Origin: Bacteroides sp. 519
GTDB taxonomy: Bacteria; Bacteroidota; Bacteroidia; Bacteroidales; Bacteroidaceae
Direction of reading: 5' to 3'
DNA: 64,000 bases
NCBI RefSeq assembly: GCF_010500955.1
Contig: NZ_QVMJ01000006.1
Location: 62,001-126,000, forward strand
The notes under the pieces were generated by a model that searched no databases, had not been told where the DNA came from, and was given only the letters and a program-made list of their open reading frames with translations. Below are positions 54,309 through 63,463 of this stretch, one piece after another. Made by a program: the position numbers and the translations under genes. How positions within the stretch are numbered: the first letter of the stretch is position 1; each line of letters begins with the position of its first letter.

Positions 54309-54785
54309 TTAATTATTCCTGTACCTCCACCGTCGTAAACCTCCCAATCCCCGGCTCCATATAGCCGAATAATCATACAAATCCAGCCCATTAACCGTAT
54401 TCAGCTCCTTACCATTGTACTTAAATGGTTGTAAAGACTCAGCGCTCGAAGCAAAGCTTCCCCCAAACGGATAATAATGATTCACCTGTTGCACATCACC
54501 ACCAGCGTTTATCACCACCCTATTATTACCCAAATGATCCTTCAAATAGTAATAATAAGTAGGGGTGCCATTATTGTAAACAATATACCCCTTGCTGGTA
54601 AGTACACGTTTCACCTCATTATCTTCATAGATCACGCTACCACAATAATCTGTGGTTTTGGTTGTTGAACCTGTTTGGTGCTTAACCTGATGTTTAACTC
54701 CGGCCGCATCATACAAATACGATGTAGAGTTACCATCGGCAAAACTAACCTTTACAGGCAAATTTAGTGAATTGTATTCAATAGA
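54309..54785 (-). pseudogene. Displaced RHS core fragment, 4-bp deletion at the tip junction
   Basis: In-frame coding resembling the RHS core starts at about 54785 (SIEYNSLNLPVKVSF) and continues through YYYLKDHLGNNRVVI, NHYYPFGGSF and NGKELNTVNGLDLYDYSA. The expected next residues (RYMEPGIGRFTTV) are present in another frame. Compared with the full RHS gene, four bases are missing after the Ala codon. The rest of the toxin is absent. The fragment is a typical orphan module left downstream of an active RHS gene by recombination in the conserved core. Confidence 0.85.
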
Positions 54786-54812
54786 TCATAATAATTGGCT
54801 GATAGTTACAAA

Positions 54813-54845
54813 AAGGGTGTATCAGATTTTCTTCAATACACCCTT
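54813..54845. terminator. Hairpin related to the 83-bp repeat terminator
   Basis: AAGGGTGTAT/ATACACCCTT stem (54813-54822, 54836-54845) with a GTATCAGAT segment as in the two 83-bp repeats. It lies between the M15 fragment and the RHS fragment. Confidence 0.65.
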
Positions 54846-54868
54846 CACTCTCTCAAAGCAGATATTTA

Positions 54869-55057
54869 CTATTTCCTCAACACCTGCCTTCTATTTCCCT
54901 TTTCCCTATAACTAACATGCACCCACCTGAATCCTTTCTCTTCAATCAACTGATCAAACGGAAGATTCAACGATTGCACCAGTTCAAACAGTTGTTTATT
55001 TCCTGCAATGCTTCCGGTAGTAATATCTTTTATGTATAAAAGACGTGGGTTACTCAA
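54869..55057 (-). pseudogene. C-terminal remnant of an M15-type amidase/peptidase
   Basis: The 62 residues end in LPFDQLIEEKGFRWVHVSYREKGNRRQVLRK. This resembles the end of Bacteroidota M15_3 peptidases with the zinc-binding His in WVHVSY. The upstream two thirds, including the other metal ligands, are missing and the N terminus is non-native. Such amidases normally accompany smalltalk and HU-like genes, so this may be a leftover of the module whose HU and DUF4248 genes survive at 62975-63964. Confidence 0.65.
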
Positions 55058-55174
55058 TTGAATTCTATGCTAGGATAAGACACTCGACTATTTCTTTGTT
55101 ATGGTTTCTAATACTTCGTCAAACGTCTCTTTTCTTTTTAGAGAAACATTTACATAACCCTTCCAATAACATCC

Positions 55175-55256
55175 ATTTTTGGTTTCTAATTTTATTGTTT
55201 GTTACAGTTTTGAATAAAAAAGAGGATGTATCAGATCTTTTTTTGATACATCCTCT
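55175..55256. repeat. 83-bp direct repeat, right copy
   Basis: Near-identical to 53004-53087. It sits 40 bases after the stop of the immunity candidate gene and holds the same hairpin (GAGGATGTATCAGAT...GATACATCCTC), probably the native terminator of the RHS operon. The left copy would then be the duplicate. Confidence 0.9.
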
Positions 55257-55296
55257 TCGCCATTAGCCGATAGCTTGTGCAGCTTCTAATGGGAAA

Positions 55297-55881
55297 TTAA
55301 TTACGATCACTTTTGATTAACAAGTATAAATCCTCTTTTTTATCCATTACAATAAAACGAGATTTAAAAGCTTTAGTTTTTGTTTTCTCTTCTGGAAGAA
55401 TAGCAAGGTATGCACTAGGGCCAATTCCATTATAGAAATATATTTTATATGAAAAGTAGTAAAATTGAAATCGACCATCATTATAAAACACATTTTTAAT
55501 AGAATGTATGCCATATTTTCTTAGAATCTCAATATTATCCTTCATAAGCTTCCATTCATTTTTGGTAAGCCCTGGTATTGAATCTAAAATTTCTACATGT
55601 CTTTGTACATTAGGATTTCTCCTCCCTTGCTCAATAGAGTCTTTGGAATTATAATTTAATGTTGACAAACTTAATGTTATGTTTTTGGGGTCATTGCTCA
55701 ATTCCCCAAAAGTGACACAATCATCAACATAAAGGGGTTCTATCCTATTTACATATTCTTCAGTTTTAAGCATTGCGCCTCGCAACTCGTCAATATTTTC
55801 AATATCAATACAATAGTGATTCTTACATGAAGTAAGACAAAAAAGCAAGACTAAAAAATGTTTATATTCTTTTATTCTCAT
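55297..55881 (-). CDS. Candidate immunity lipoprotein for the RHS toxin
   Basis: The 194-residue protein has a lipoprotein signal (FLVLLFCLTSC, Cys19), then a mixed alpha/beta domain (IPGLTKNEWKLMKDNIEILRKYG; FQFYYFSYKIYFYNG). Its ATG overlaps the RHS stop by 4 bp, the position and coupling expected for a cognate immunity gene. No family was recognised. If it does bind the toxin, its lipid anchor places protection in the periplasm or at a membrane, which would be unusual for a cytoplasm-targeting nuclease. Confidence 0.7.
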   Translation of the reverse strand: MRIKEYKHFLVLLFCLTSCKNHYCIDIENIDELRGAMLKTEEYVNRIEPLYVDDCVTFGELSNDPKNITLSLSTLNYNSKDSIEQGRRNPNVQRHVEILDSIPGLTKNEWKLMKDNIEILRKYGIHSIKNVFYNDGRFQFYYFSYKIYFYNGIGPSAYLAILPEEKTKTKAFKSRFIVMDKKEDLYLLIKSDRN

Positions 55882-58800
55882 TGTTGTTTGAAGTTTTTGT
55901 CGTAATATTTAAATCCCATTCGAATCATATAGTTGTCTTTATCTTCATCTCCATAAGTGAAAATATTATGAGGAACATTGGGCTTTGTCAACTGATTTAT
56001 CCCAGCACCTAACTCCAATATAAACTCAGACAAACCAAATGCTTTTCCTGCAATTGCATAATTGAAATTACCAAAGTCGTCATAACGAAACAGATCACCA
56101 TCATAAAAGGCATATCCTTCCATAAATGCACCATCTGTTCCTATTGCAAACTCCCCGTTCTTTGCAGCTTTTATATCATATTCAGCATTGTCAGTAACTA
56201 AATCAGCAAAAGCTTTAAGTCGTCTATTTATTTTTCCTGCCCATCCAAATAGTATCAACGCCTCATTGTTAGTAAATTGCTTATTTAACTTGGAAAAATG
56301 TTCATTTGTTCCTTTCATAAACTCATTGAAAGCTTTAGTTTTGTCTGGAATTTTTCCTCTTTGCCCTATGTATGTATCTCTCACTATCAAATCATTCTGT
56401 TCAACTAGTAGATTTCTTACATAAACCCTGTTATCATTGATCCCATCACTAAAAAGAAGTTTTCCAGAATAACCACTATAATAATCACCATAAAACATAC
56501 CTGTTGGATCAATAAATTTAATCGGATTATTCGCACAATACGCATACGGGCTAATGTTATAATACTTCTCCGCCAACGGATCCATCGTTGTAAACCGTCC
56601 GATAGCCGGCTCCATATACCTAGCCGAATAATCATATAAATTCAATCCATTCCTCCTATCCAACTCCTTACCATTATACTTAAATTGTTGTTTGTCTTGT
56701 TCATTATTCGAAGTTTCCCCGAATGTCATTCCAAATGGGTAAAAGTGATTCTTCTGCACAATTATTCCTGTGTTGGTAGTCACTATTCGGTTATTACCTA
56801 AATAATCAGTTAAATAAAAGTGATATATTCCATTTTCAATATAACCACCATCAAACAAAATCTGTTTCAAAGAATCATTTTCATAAATTTTATTGCCTAC
56901 ATAATCAGTATAATCCAATCCATGTGTTACTTTCAACTTCCTACCATCAGCAGCATACATATATTTATTAGTATTGCCATTAATTGTAAGTTGACTTGGT
57001 AAATTTAAGCAATTATATGTAACATTGCTAATACTCTTGTTTAAATCTTTGGTCATTGCCCCATTTTTATTGTACACATAATCTGTTGTATTAGCAATGT
57101 CCCTGAAATCGTTTAAGCCAGAAGTTATTGTTGGTAATTTAATGGCGGCATCTTCTATTGTGGTTAGTTGATTGCCATTATAATTCATAGTTAAATTGTC
57201 AACCAATTCGTAGCCGGAATCTGTTTTACCCCAACGTTTCAAACTAGTGATATTACCATGATGGTCGTATGTGATGGAAGGAACCTGATAATTAGGATTA
57301 GATTTACCGTTTTCTAAATAGTCAGCTTTTGTTAAGCGTGAAAGAGCATCATAAGTAAACCGGTAGCCACGTAATACATCGCTATCAGCTTTCCAACTCA
57401 TGGCAGAGATATTACCATTGTAACAGGGGTCATTATCAGCATAACTGTCATTGTAATACAGCGTTTGTGTAAAGAGTGTATTATTGATTGATTTTATCCA
57501 CGATCGCACATTATAGTCGTAAGTTGTTACTGGTAAATTCCCTTTTTTATGAGTTTTTAAGCGTCCCAGTTCATCGTAACTCTTAATGGCTATTGTGGTT
57601 TTAGGATTATTCCCCAATTGATGATCGGTTCTTGTTAATCGACCTGCATGGTCATAAATATATTCATAATATTCTTCTAGTTGGTTTGCTGCTCCTGAAA
57701 CCAACACTTTACCACCAGTAATTAGTTTGAATTTTGATCCATTAATAGTGGTGACCAAAGGTGTTGATGGTGAATTTGTATGCACTAATTTTCTTTTACT
57801 TATCTGCCCAGTGAAAGTATAAGCTATATATTCCGAATCTTTGCCTCCCAGATGATTCGTAGACTGGGTTTCGATCACCCTGTTCCGATAATCATAGTAT
57901 AAGGCAGAATACAGGTGTATACTTCCTTCGTCAACATTGGCATCTTTAACATAAGTACCAGTTAGCAGGCCATTATTAATCCCACTGGTATGACGGGTTC
58001 CGTAGCCTGATTCTCCTTGATATCCAAGTGCACTGTAGCCTGGTAAGGATAGGAAATTATAGTTATCATAATAATTAGCTGTTAGTACATAAGATGAATT
58101 ACCCAAACAATTAATAGGAGTGATATATCCTTTATAAGTACCACTTTCTCCTGCCCAGGTAGCTTTTACTGCACTACCTTTAATAATGTTTATACTTGGA
58201 TTGCTACAAATACCTGTTAAAACAGTTCGGCCAAGTGCATCGGGAAGTGTAAAGTACCATTGTTCTTTGGTACGGGCTTCACCATCTTGGGTCAGAATTA
58301 AACGATCACCTCTGTCGTACACATAATTAATATGTAGTGCTCCGGGAAGTTTCTTTAAAACACAACGGTTCTGTTCATCATAACGATAATAATAAGCATA
58401 ATCATCAAGGAAAGTACTTGTACTGTTGGTCCATGAATTACCACTTCCCATCTGGGCCGAGGCTAATGGAGGCAGTACTAATTTCAGATTTCCAAAATCA
58501 TCGTACACATAATAGGTATCAAGTTCCTTTTGAACAGTCTCTTCCCAAATACATTGGCGGATCATAATTACTTTTCCCTGCTTATCTTTAAACTCGAAAG
58601 TAGAATTACCATCTTCATCCTTTATTTGAATAATATAGAGTTGTCCGGTAGCATAATTACCAGATTTGGTGACAGTATAAACAGAATCCACAGACGAATC
58701 AGCTATATTAAAGTACATACAATTAAGCGCACTTACATTACTCAAATAGATTGTCCTTACAGGCTTATCAGATGATCGCCACTGCTGCCCAGCTCCATAT

Positions 58801-61800
58801 TGTTTAGTAACCCGGTTCAGAGGAGATGCCTCATATATAGGTTTAGTATAAGCAGCTGTATCACCGTTGTAAGTATCAGCAGATAGTCTATCTATATCCG
58901 GATCTTCTACAGTTCCATCGTCAGTTTTAACAAAAGGTAACCATGTTTTATCACTACGTCCATATGCATCGTATTGTTGTATTATAACCAAATCGGATTT
59001 TAAAGGTGTAATTCCTTGTTGAATAGTTTGTGTAGGACGTCCAATCCCATCAAAATACTCAATTGTTAACATAGCAGATTTCGTAGATTTAGTAACTTGA
59101 TCTGATGCTACAGTAGGAGTAATTGTTCTCTTTGCATTTGGGATTGTAACATATACCATGCCGGGAATTTCTTCAAGAGGTTTCCAGTTTGCATAATCAT
59201 ATTCATAAGCTTGTATAATTTCTTTGGTTGTACCATTTTTTATATATGCTTGTTCCAATCGACGGCCAGAATCATATTCATAGAAAGTGGTTTTACCCGA
59301 GGGGTCTGTAATATGCTTGACTCCAATACCTGGGTCATAAACGGCTGTAGTAATTTGTGCATAGGGGAGTAGAGTGCGTAGATTATTTAACAATGTAAGA
59401 TTCGCAGTTGATAGTGTTTTTTGTACATTGCTAACAAAACTGCTTCCTAGTTTCAAAGAAACACCAGCATAAGCACAATTTTTAAGTTCTGCTACAGGAT
59501 ACTGTCCGTTGTAGGACCAAATGTAGGTCGTCATCATTCCATCAGAGCTGCTAACCTGTTGCAAATTACCATTAGGATCATAGAGTTCAAAGCTTTGCTT
59601 TTCTTTATAACGGGAATCCCGATAGAAAACGGGGTTACTCATAAAAGAAGTCTTCACAAAAGAGGGAACATAAGAAGTGCTTACTTCTACTGGAGTTTCC
59701 AATTTCATCTCATAATATTTACAAGGAAGCGCATAATCACCAAATTCACTATACGTAATCAGATTACTGCCTAACAAATACAAGGTATTCTTCTTTTTAA
59801 GAAAATAAGATTCTTCAACCAATTTATTCACGTTTTTATCATACAATGCAGATATTCCTTCAGAAGTTGATGCAACAGAAGATGCGATATCACCTTCTCC
59901 TTTATCGCCGAAGTAATAATCATTCATATATTTAAATTTGGTAAGAAGTGTATCCCCATTACTAGTTGTTGTTTTTTGTGTAGTAACATTTTTATGTCTA
60001 AGGTTATCATAACTATAACTTGTAAAAGAGGTTACAGAAGAATTGTTGGAAGTAAAATAATTGGTTTCGGTTTTGCTGGATAATACTTTGGCAACATTGG
60101 TTAATGTTTTGTATTTGCTGAATTTTACACTCACATCCTGAGTATATACAAGTTTAAGTCCATAAACTACAATAGGTTTACTAGTTCCTTGTGGAAAATA
60201 GTTTTTGTATTTATAACTTATTTCTTTCAATGGGTTGTTTTCCACATCATAGTATTTTTCTGATAGTAGAAGTCCTCTTGCCCAATCATAATTAATGTTT
60301 GGTGGATATGGGTAAAAATTAATTGAGTCCTGAAAATTTTTATAAGGAACATATCTTGATTTGGATACCTCATACATTTCTCCTTCTGAATAGTCTTTTT
60401 CAATACCATAAGTACCCGGACAGCTATAACTGTATTCTGTCTTTCCGTTAATCATTGAGCCATTGCCATCCTTTATAGTAACAGATTCATAACAAACAAA
60501 GCCTCCATTGACTTTTCCTACTTCGGATTGACTTTTATGAAATATTCCTAAAGACTTTTCGAAAGGGTATAAATTATGACTCAAAATTGGTAGATTAAGT
60601 ATCTTTCCATTACTGTATTCATAATGTTTTTGCATCAGTAAAGTGGAAGAATCATGATACTTTTTAATTGATTTAATACGTACCCCACCTCCTTTGTATA
60701 CAGTATCCTTATACAAAAAATTATTTGATTCATATTCATATTCTGTATAACCTCCTGTTGGATAAGTTATTTTGGTTAACATGCCAGTAGTAACAGCCTC
60801 CGGATTTGGCAGCCGATCGGCTCGTATTATGGTGGATTTTTTTTCATAATTATTTGGAAGTGTCAGAAAAGTATATTGTTCGGATAATCTAAGGTTCGGA
60901 TAATAATGGATGGTGGGAAGCAGATTTTCATTTGAGATTGCTCCGTTATAAAACCCCCATACATCTTGTGCATACGATTCTCTATCAGGAAAAGGTGTAC
61001 GTTCATCATAATGGAAATCGTAATTACCAACTCCTTCTTCTTTTATATGATTTAACTTTAACCGTGTGCAGTCGATTTTATTACCAAAATATCCATATTT
61101 GAGGATAAAGGATTTTATAGTTTTATTAGTATGTTTGCTTTTAACAGAGATACCTTTGATTGGCAAGAATTGATCAGTTATATTTTCCTGATCGACTACA
61201 AAATTTATTTCTTCGTTGTCAGTTTCGATCTTTGTTAATCTTTTTTGAGTCAATGTTGTTAATACAGAGGAGGATGATCCACTATATTTGAGAATGTAAG
61301 GTTCTTCATAACTCCCTACATGGTTTTCAATCTTTATTGTTTCATCCTGATAATGGAATCTAATTATTTGGTTATGAACTGTTTTTATTTTGCTTAATTG
61401 CCAAGTAGAATAGTATTCCCGAGATGAACCTGTCGCAGATTTATTCACCACGTCATTGCCAGTTAAAGGGTCGTTATAAAAATATACATAAAAATTGCTA
61501 TTATGTGCTATTGTTATCTCTTTGTCATTAAAATAATATTCATTTCCTTGAGCATCTTTTACGGTGAAAGAAGTTAGACGTCCTTCAGTATCAAATGCAT
61601 GCTGTATCTTAATATCCTGATATGGGATTAGCTGTGGCCGAATATGTTGTGGACTTGATGTTACAGAGTTAATTACTTCCAAAACAAATTGCCCAGATAG
61701 AAATGACTGATTGATATAAAAGAGATCGGGTTGTGTATCATTATGACCTTCTTCTAAATACTTAATATCATCATTAGCGACTAGGTGTTTAATTTTTTCA

Positions 61801-62291
61801 GCTATTTTATCGTATTCTGTAATATTCTCATTAAAGGAATTAATATATTGTCCTTTATCTGTCCAAAACATACCTACATAAGGGGTTCCCTTTTGATGTT
61901 TTTCTTTTGTCTTTGCTTTATTATAATCATCCGGTTCTCCTCTCACTGCCCGGGATATACACCCACCAGCTTGTAGCGACCATCCCAGGCCAACATTTGT
62001 GGCTGATTCTTCAACTTGAATACCCTTTGCATGATAATTTAAAGAGATAGGTAGTGTAAAGTCTTTCAGCTTAATTTCATATATCGGAATATCCATTTGT
62101 ATAATTCCAGTGGCGTTTGAGACAGGAAAATCTATGTATTTCGATAATGCAGCAGCATTAGGACTATCTGGAAAAGGCTGATTAATTGTTTCAAATCCTG
62201 ATGTTTGCCCCCTTGCATAGTATATATTCATTAGCAGTAACGCACTTATTGTAAGCATGTATTTACTGAATTTTATAATTTTTGTTCTCAT
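55878..62291 (-). CDS. Secreted RHS-repeat polymorphic toxin with type 44 toxin-like tip
   Basis: The 2137-residue protein has a Sec signal peptide (about 1-28, MNIYYARGQ). An N-terminal shell region follows (IDFPVSNATGIIQMDIPIYEI; GLGWSLQAGGCISR), then many YD/RHS repeats, with a DUF6443-like section in the middle. The RHS-associated core is YLTDYLGNNRIV, FYPFGMTF, YNGKELDRRNGLNLYDYSARYMEP and DPTGM. The last 205 residues (from about 1933) are the variable tip. It contains AEYDIKAAKNGEFAIGTDGA, DDFGNFNYAIAGKAFGLSE and YGDEDKDNYMIRMGFKYY, which match polymorphic toxin type 44. RHS shells encapsulate their own toxin. It shares its promoter and leader palindrome with the 47-kb unit. Confidence 0.9.
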   Translation of the reverse strand: MRTKIIKFSKYMLTISALLLMNIYYARGQTSGFETINQPFPDSPNAAALSKYIDFPVSNATGIIQMDIPIYEIKLKDFTLPISLNYHAKGIQVEESATNVGLGWSLQAGGCISRAVRGEPDDYNKAKTKEKHQKGTPYVGMFWTDKGQYINSFNENITEYDKIAEKIKHLVANDDIKYLEEGHNDTQPDLFYINQSFLSGQFVLEVINSVTSSPQHIRPQLIPYQDIKIQHAFDTEGRLTSFTVKDAQGNEYYFNDKEITIAHNSNFYVYFYNDPLTGNDVVNKSATGSSREYYSTWQLSKIKTVHNQIIRFHYQDETIKIENHVGSYEEPYILKYSGSSSSVLTTLTQKRLTKIETDNEEINFVVDQENITDQFLPIKGISVKSKHTNKTIKSFILKYGYFGNKIDCTRLKLNHIKEEGVGNYDFHYDERTPFPDRESYAQDVWGFYNGAISNENLLPTIHYYPNLRLSEQYTFLTLPNNYEKKSTIIRADRLPNPEAVTTGMLTKITYPTGGYTEYEYESNNFLYKDTVYKGGGVRIKSIKKYHDSSTLLMQKHYEYSNGKILNLPILSHNLYPFEKSLGIFHKSQSEVGKVNGGFVCYESVTIKDGNGSMINGKTEYSYSCPGTYGIEKDYSEGEMYEVSKSRYVPYKNFQDSINFYPYPPNINYDWARGLLLSEKYYDVENNPLKEISYKYKNYFPQGTSKPIVVYGLKLVYTQDVSVKFSKYKTLTNVAKVLSSKTETNYFTSNNSSVTSFTSYSYDNLRHKNVTTQKTTTSNGDTLLTKFKYMNDYYFGDKGEGDIASSVASTSEGISALYDKNVNKLVEESYFLKKKNTLYLLGSNLITYSEFGDYALPCKYYEMKLETPVEVSTSYVPSFVKTSFMSNPVFYRDSRYKEKQSFELYDPNGNLQQVSSSDGMMTTYIWSYNGQYPVAELKNCAYAGVSLKLGSSFVSNVQKTLSTANLTLLNNLRTLLPYAQITTAVYDPGIGVKHITDPSGKTTFYEYDSGRRLEQAYIKNGTTKEIIQAYEYDYANWKPLEEIPGMVYVTIPNAKRTITPTVASDQVTKSTKSAMLTIEYFDGIGRPTQTIQQGITPLKSDLVIIQQYDAYGRSDKTWLPFVKTDDGTVEDPDIDRLSADTYNGDTAAYTKPIYEASPLNRVTKQYGAGQQWRSSDKPVRTIYLSNVSALNCMYFNIADSSVDSVYTVTKSGNYATGQLYIIQIKDEDGNSTFEFKDKQGKVIMIRQCIWEETVQKELDTYYVYDDFGNLKLVLPPLASAQMGSGNSWTNSTSTFLDDYAYYYRYDEQNRCVLKKLPGALHINYVYDRGDRLILTQDGEARTKEQWYFTLPDALGRTVLTGICSNPSINIIKGSAVKATWAGESGTYKGYITPINCLGNSSYVLTANYYDNYNFLSLPGYSALGYQGESGYGTRHTSGINNGLLTGTYVKDANVDEGSIHLYSALYYDYRNRVIETQSTNHLGGKDSEYIAYTFTGQISKRKLVHTNSPSTPLVTTINGSKFKLITGGKVLVSGAANQLEEYYEYIYDHAGRLTRTDHQLGNNPKTTIAIKSYDELGRLKTHKKGNLPVTTYDYNVRSWIKSINNTLFTQTLYYNDSYADNDPCYNGNISAMSWKADSDVLRGYRFTYDALSRLTKADYLENGKSNPNYQVPSITYDHHGNITSLKRWGKTDSGYELVDNLTMNYNGNQLTTIEDAAIKLPTITSGLNDFRDIANTTDYVYNKNGAMTKDLNKSISNVTYNCLNLPSQLTINGNTNKYMYAADGRKLKVTHGLDYTDYVGNKIYENDSLKQILFDGGYIENGIYHFYLTDYLGNNRIVTTNTGIIVQKNHFYPFGMTFGETSNNEQDKQQFKYNGKELDRRNGLNLYDYSARYMEPAIGRFTTMDPLAEKYYNISPYAYCANNPIKFIDPTGMFYGDYYSGYSGKLLFSDGINDNRVYVRNLLVEQNDLIVRDTYIGQRGKIPDKTKAFNEFMKGTNEHFSKLNKQFTNNEALILFGWAGKINRRLKAFADLVTDNAEYDIKAAKNGEFAIGTDGAFMEGYAFYDGDLFRYDDFGNFNYAIAGKAFGLSEFILELGAGINQLTKPNVPHNIFTYGDEDKDNYMIRMGFKYYDKNFKQQ

Positions 62292-62319
62292 GTTTTTAAT
62301 CTTTAATAAAGTTGTTAAT

Positions 62320-62337
62320 AATTAGCCGCGCAGCTTT
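62320..62337 (-). promoter_or_regulatory. Leader palindrome shared with the 47-kb unit
   Basis: On the minus strand AAAGCTGCGCGGCTAATT lies 28 bases before the RHS start; it differs by one base from 47484-47501. The core is a near-palindrome. Confidence 0.55.
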
Positions 62338-62379
62338 CAACTTTAAACCCTCAATTGATGATTCTCGGTTGTTTAAATC

Positions 62380-62422
62380 GCAAAAATATTCCATAAAAAC
62401 CCGATATACTTTGATTTTAACA
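62380..62422 (-). promoter_or_regulatory. RHS gene promoter with conserved upstream box
   Basis: On the minus strand TGTTAAAATCAAAGT (62408-62422), an 18-base gap, then ATATTTTTGC (62380-62389) including the TAnnTTTG box. Boxes and spacing are the same as at 47141-47183. The leader would be about 80 bases. Confidence 0.65.
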
Positions 62423-62449
62423 GTCGGTATTTAACAACGGAAGTCATTA

Positions 62450-62866
62450 TCAAATATTAGTTTCGGCTAACCGTTGAAAAATATAATCTGTAGTGTTTTT
62501 AAAATCCGGATATTGAGTATACCATACTTCCAGCCCCATGCAGTGATATGTTACAGAGGCAGGCGAATGAAAACCCATAATATCAGCCAAAGTGGCACGT
62601 ACGCCGGGTTCCATCTTTCGGCCAATTAATGTGCCTGGAGAATATAAATACAAGATTATAAATAAAAACAGCTTTTTTGCAGCCCTTTTATCTAGTTGTA
62701 TGTTAGCTGGTAACTCTGCAATAATCTTGTTAAAATGCGAATATAGTAACTCTATATTCTGTGTGTCATGCCGGAACGGAGCCAATAAAAGCGCTTCCTC
62801 CAGCATAATCTGCTTACGTTGCTTTTGCAAGACCTTAAGCCTTTCTAATCTATCATATTCAATCAT
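62450..62866 (-). CDS. Hypothetical protein of Bacteroidota phage-like modules
   Basis: The 138-residue protein is mostly helical, with a charged start (DRLERLKVLQKQRKQIMLEE) and a segment ADIMGFHSPASVTYHCMGLEVWY. Proteins like this recur next to DUF4248 and HU-like genes, but no function is known to me. It has no signal peptide or membrane helix. It lies about 108 bases downstream of the DUF4248 gene on the same strand, with an ACACAGAG hairpin between them. Confidence 0.6.
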   Translation of the reverse strand: MIEYDRLERLKVLQKQRKQIMLEEALLLAPFRHDTQNIELLYSHFNKIIAELPANIQLDKRAAKKLFLFIILYLYSPGTLIGRKMEPGVRATLADIMGFHSPASVTYHCMGLEVWYTQYPDFKNTTDYIFQRLAETNI

Positions 62867-62883
62867 TTAAGTTTATAGTTTTT

Positions 62884-62960
62884 AGAACACAGAGACACAG
62901 AGACACAGAGATTTATAACTCTGTAATTGAAAAACTCTGTGTTCTCCGTGTCTCTGTGTT
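62884..62960. repeat. ACACAGAG-family hairpin, copy 2
   Basis: Three CACAGAGA octads, the conserved TTTATAACTCTGTAATT middle and complementary TCTCTGTG units. Homologous to 41603-41679 and 63214-63292. It fills the gap between the DUF4248 gene and the hypothetical at 62450. Confidence 0.9.
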
Positions 62961-62974
62961 TAAATCATAATTTA

Positions 62975-63190
62975 TCAAGGCTCTCCCAAATACTTAAAAA
63001 TTAAACTTACCTGATGTGGTGTAAACCGTGTGTTATTTCTTCGATAACCCGATTTTTCCAGTTCCCCGGTTAATTCTTTGTTTGCATCAATCCATTCGCG
63101 CAGGTTGCGGCGTGCCGTTGCCGGCTTCATATCCGGCAGGTATAACAATGCCAGTTCTGTTTTAGAGTACACTTTTATATGTTCGTTCAT
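62975..63190 (-). CDS. DUF4248 family protein
   Basis: The frame extends to 63325, but the upstream 45 codons are the repeat at 63214-63292. The ATG at 63190 begins MNEHIKVYSKTELALLYLPD, the usual start of DUF4248, giving 71 residues with the conserved KPATARRNLREWID and FTPHQVSLIFKYLGEP. The fold looks like a small winged-helix-type domain, and the family is found beside HU-like genes in Bacteroidota. Its role is not known; DNA binding is a guess. Confidence 0.8.
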   Translation of the reverse strand: MNEHIKVYSKTELALLYLPDMKPATARRNLREWIDANKELTGELEKSGYRRNNTRFTPHQVSLIFKYLGEP

Positions 63191-63213
63191 ATTGATTCTG
63201 TATTTTTTGTTTA

Positions 63214-63292
63214 GAACACAGAGGTACAGAGGCACAGAGCTTTTATAGCCCTGTAAATGAAAAACCTCTGTGCCTCTGTGTCTCTGTGTTCT
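63214..63292. repeat. ACACAGAG-family hairpin, copy 3
   Basis: CACAGAGG, TACAGAGG and CACAGAGC octads, the conserved middle (CCTGTAAATGAAAAACCTCTG) and complementary units. It lies upstream of the DUF4248 start in the 273-bp divergent gap before the HU-like gene and would sit in the DUF4248 leader. Confidence 0.9.
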
Positions 63293-63463
63293 AATTAATC
63301 GTAATATTATGTGAAATAAACCCAAATAATCTTTTACTTGTAAACCGCTGTAACCGCCCGTAACCTATTGATACTCTATTTATTAAATAGTATGCACCTT
63401 TGCCCTTGTAATGTTACAGCAAGGAGTAATTATCCTTATTTTATTAACCTAAAAAATTGAATT

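Noticed and set aside
54309..54785. Functional second RHS gene
   Set aside because: Only about 160 codons of core remain, there is no signal or start context, and a 4-bp deletion destroys the tip junction.
53004..55256. Insertion sequence bounded by direct repeats
   Set aside because: The interior has no transposase or terminal inverted repeats, and the 83-bp repeats contain a terminator, which fits homologous recombination better than transposition.
63191..63325. N-terminal extension of the DUF4248 protein
   Set aside because: The extra 45 residues are translated ACACAGAG repeat; the family start is at 63190.
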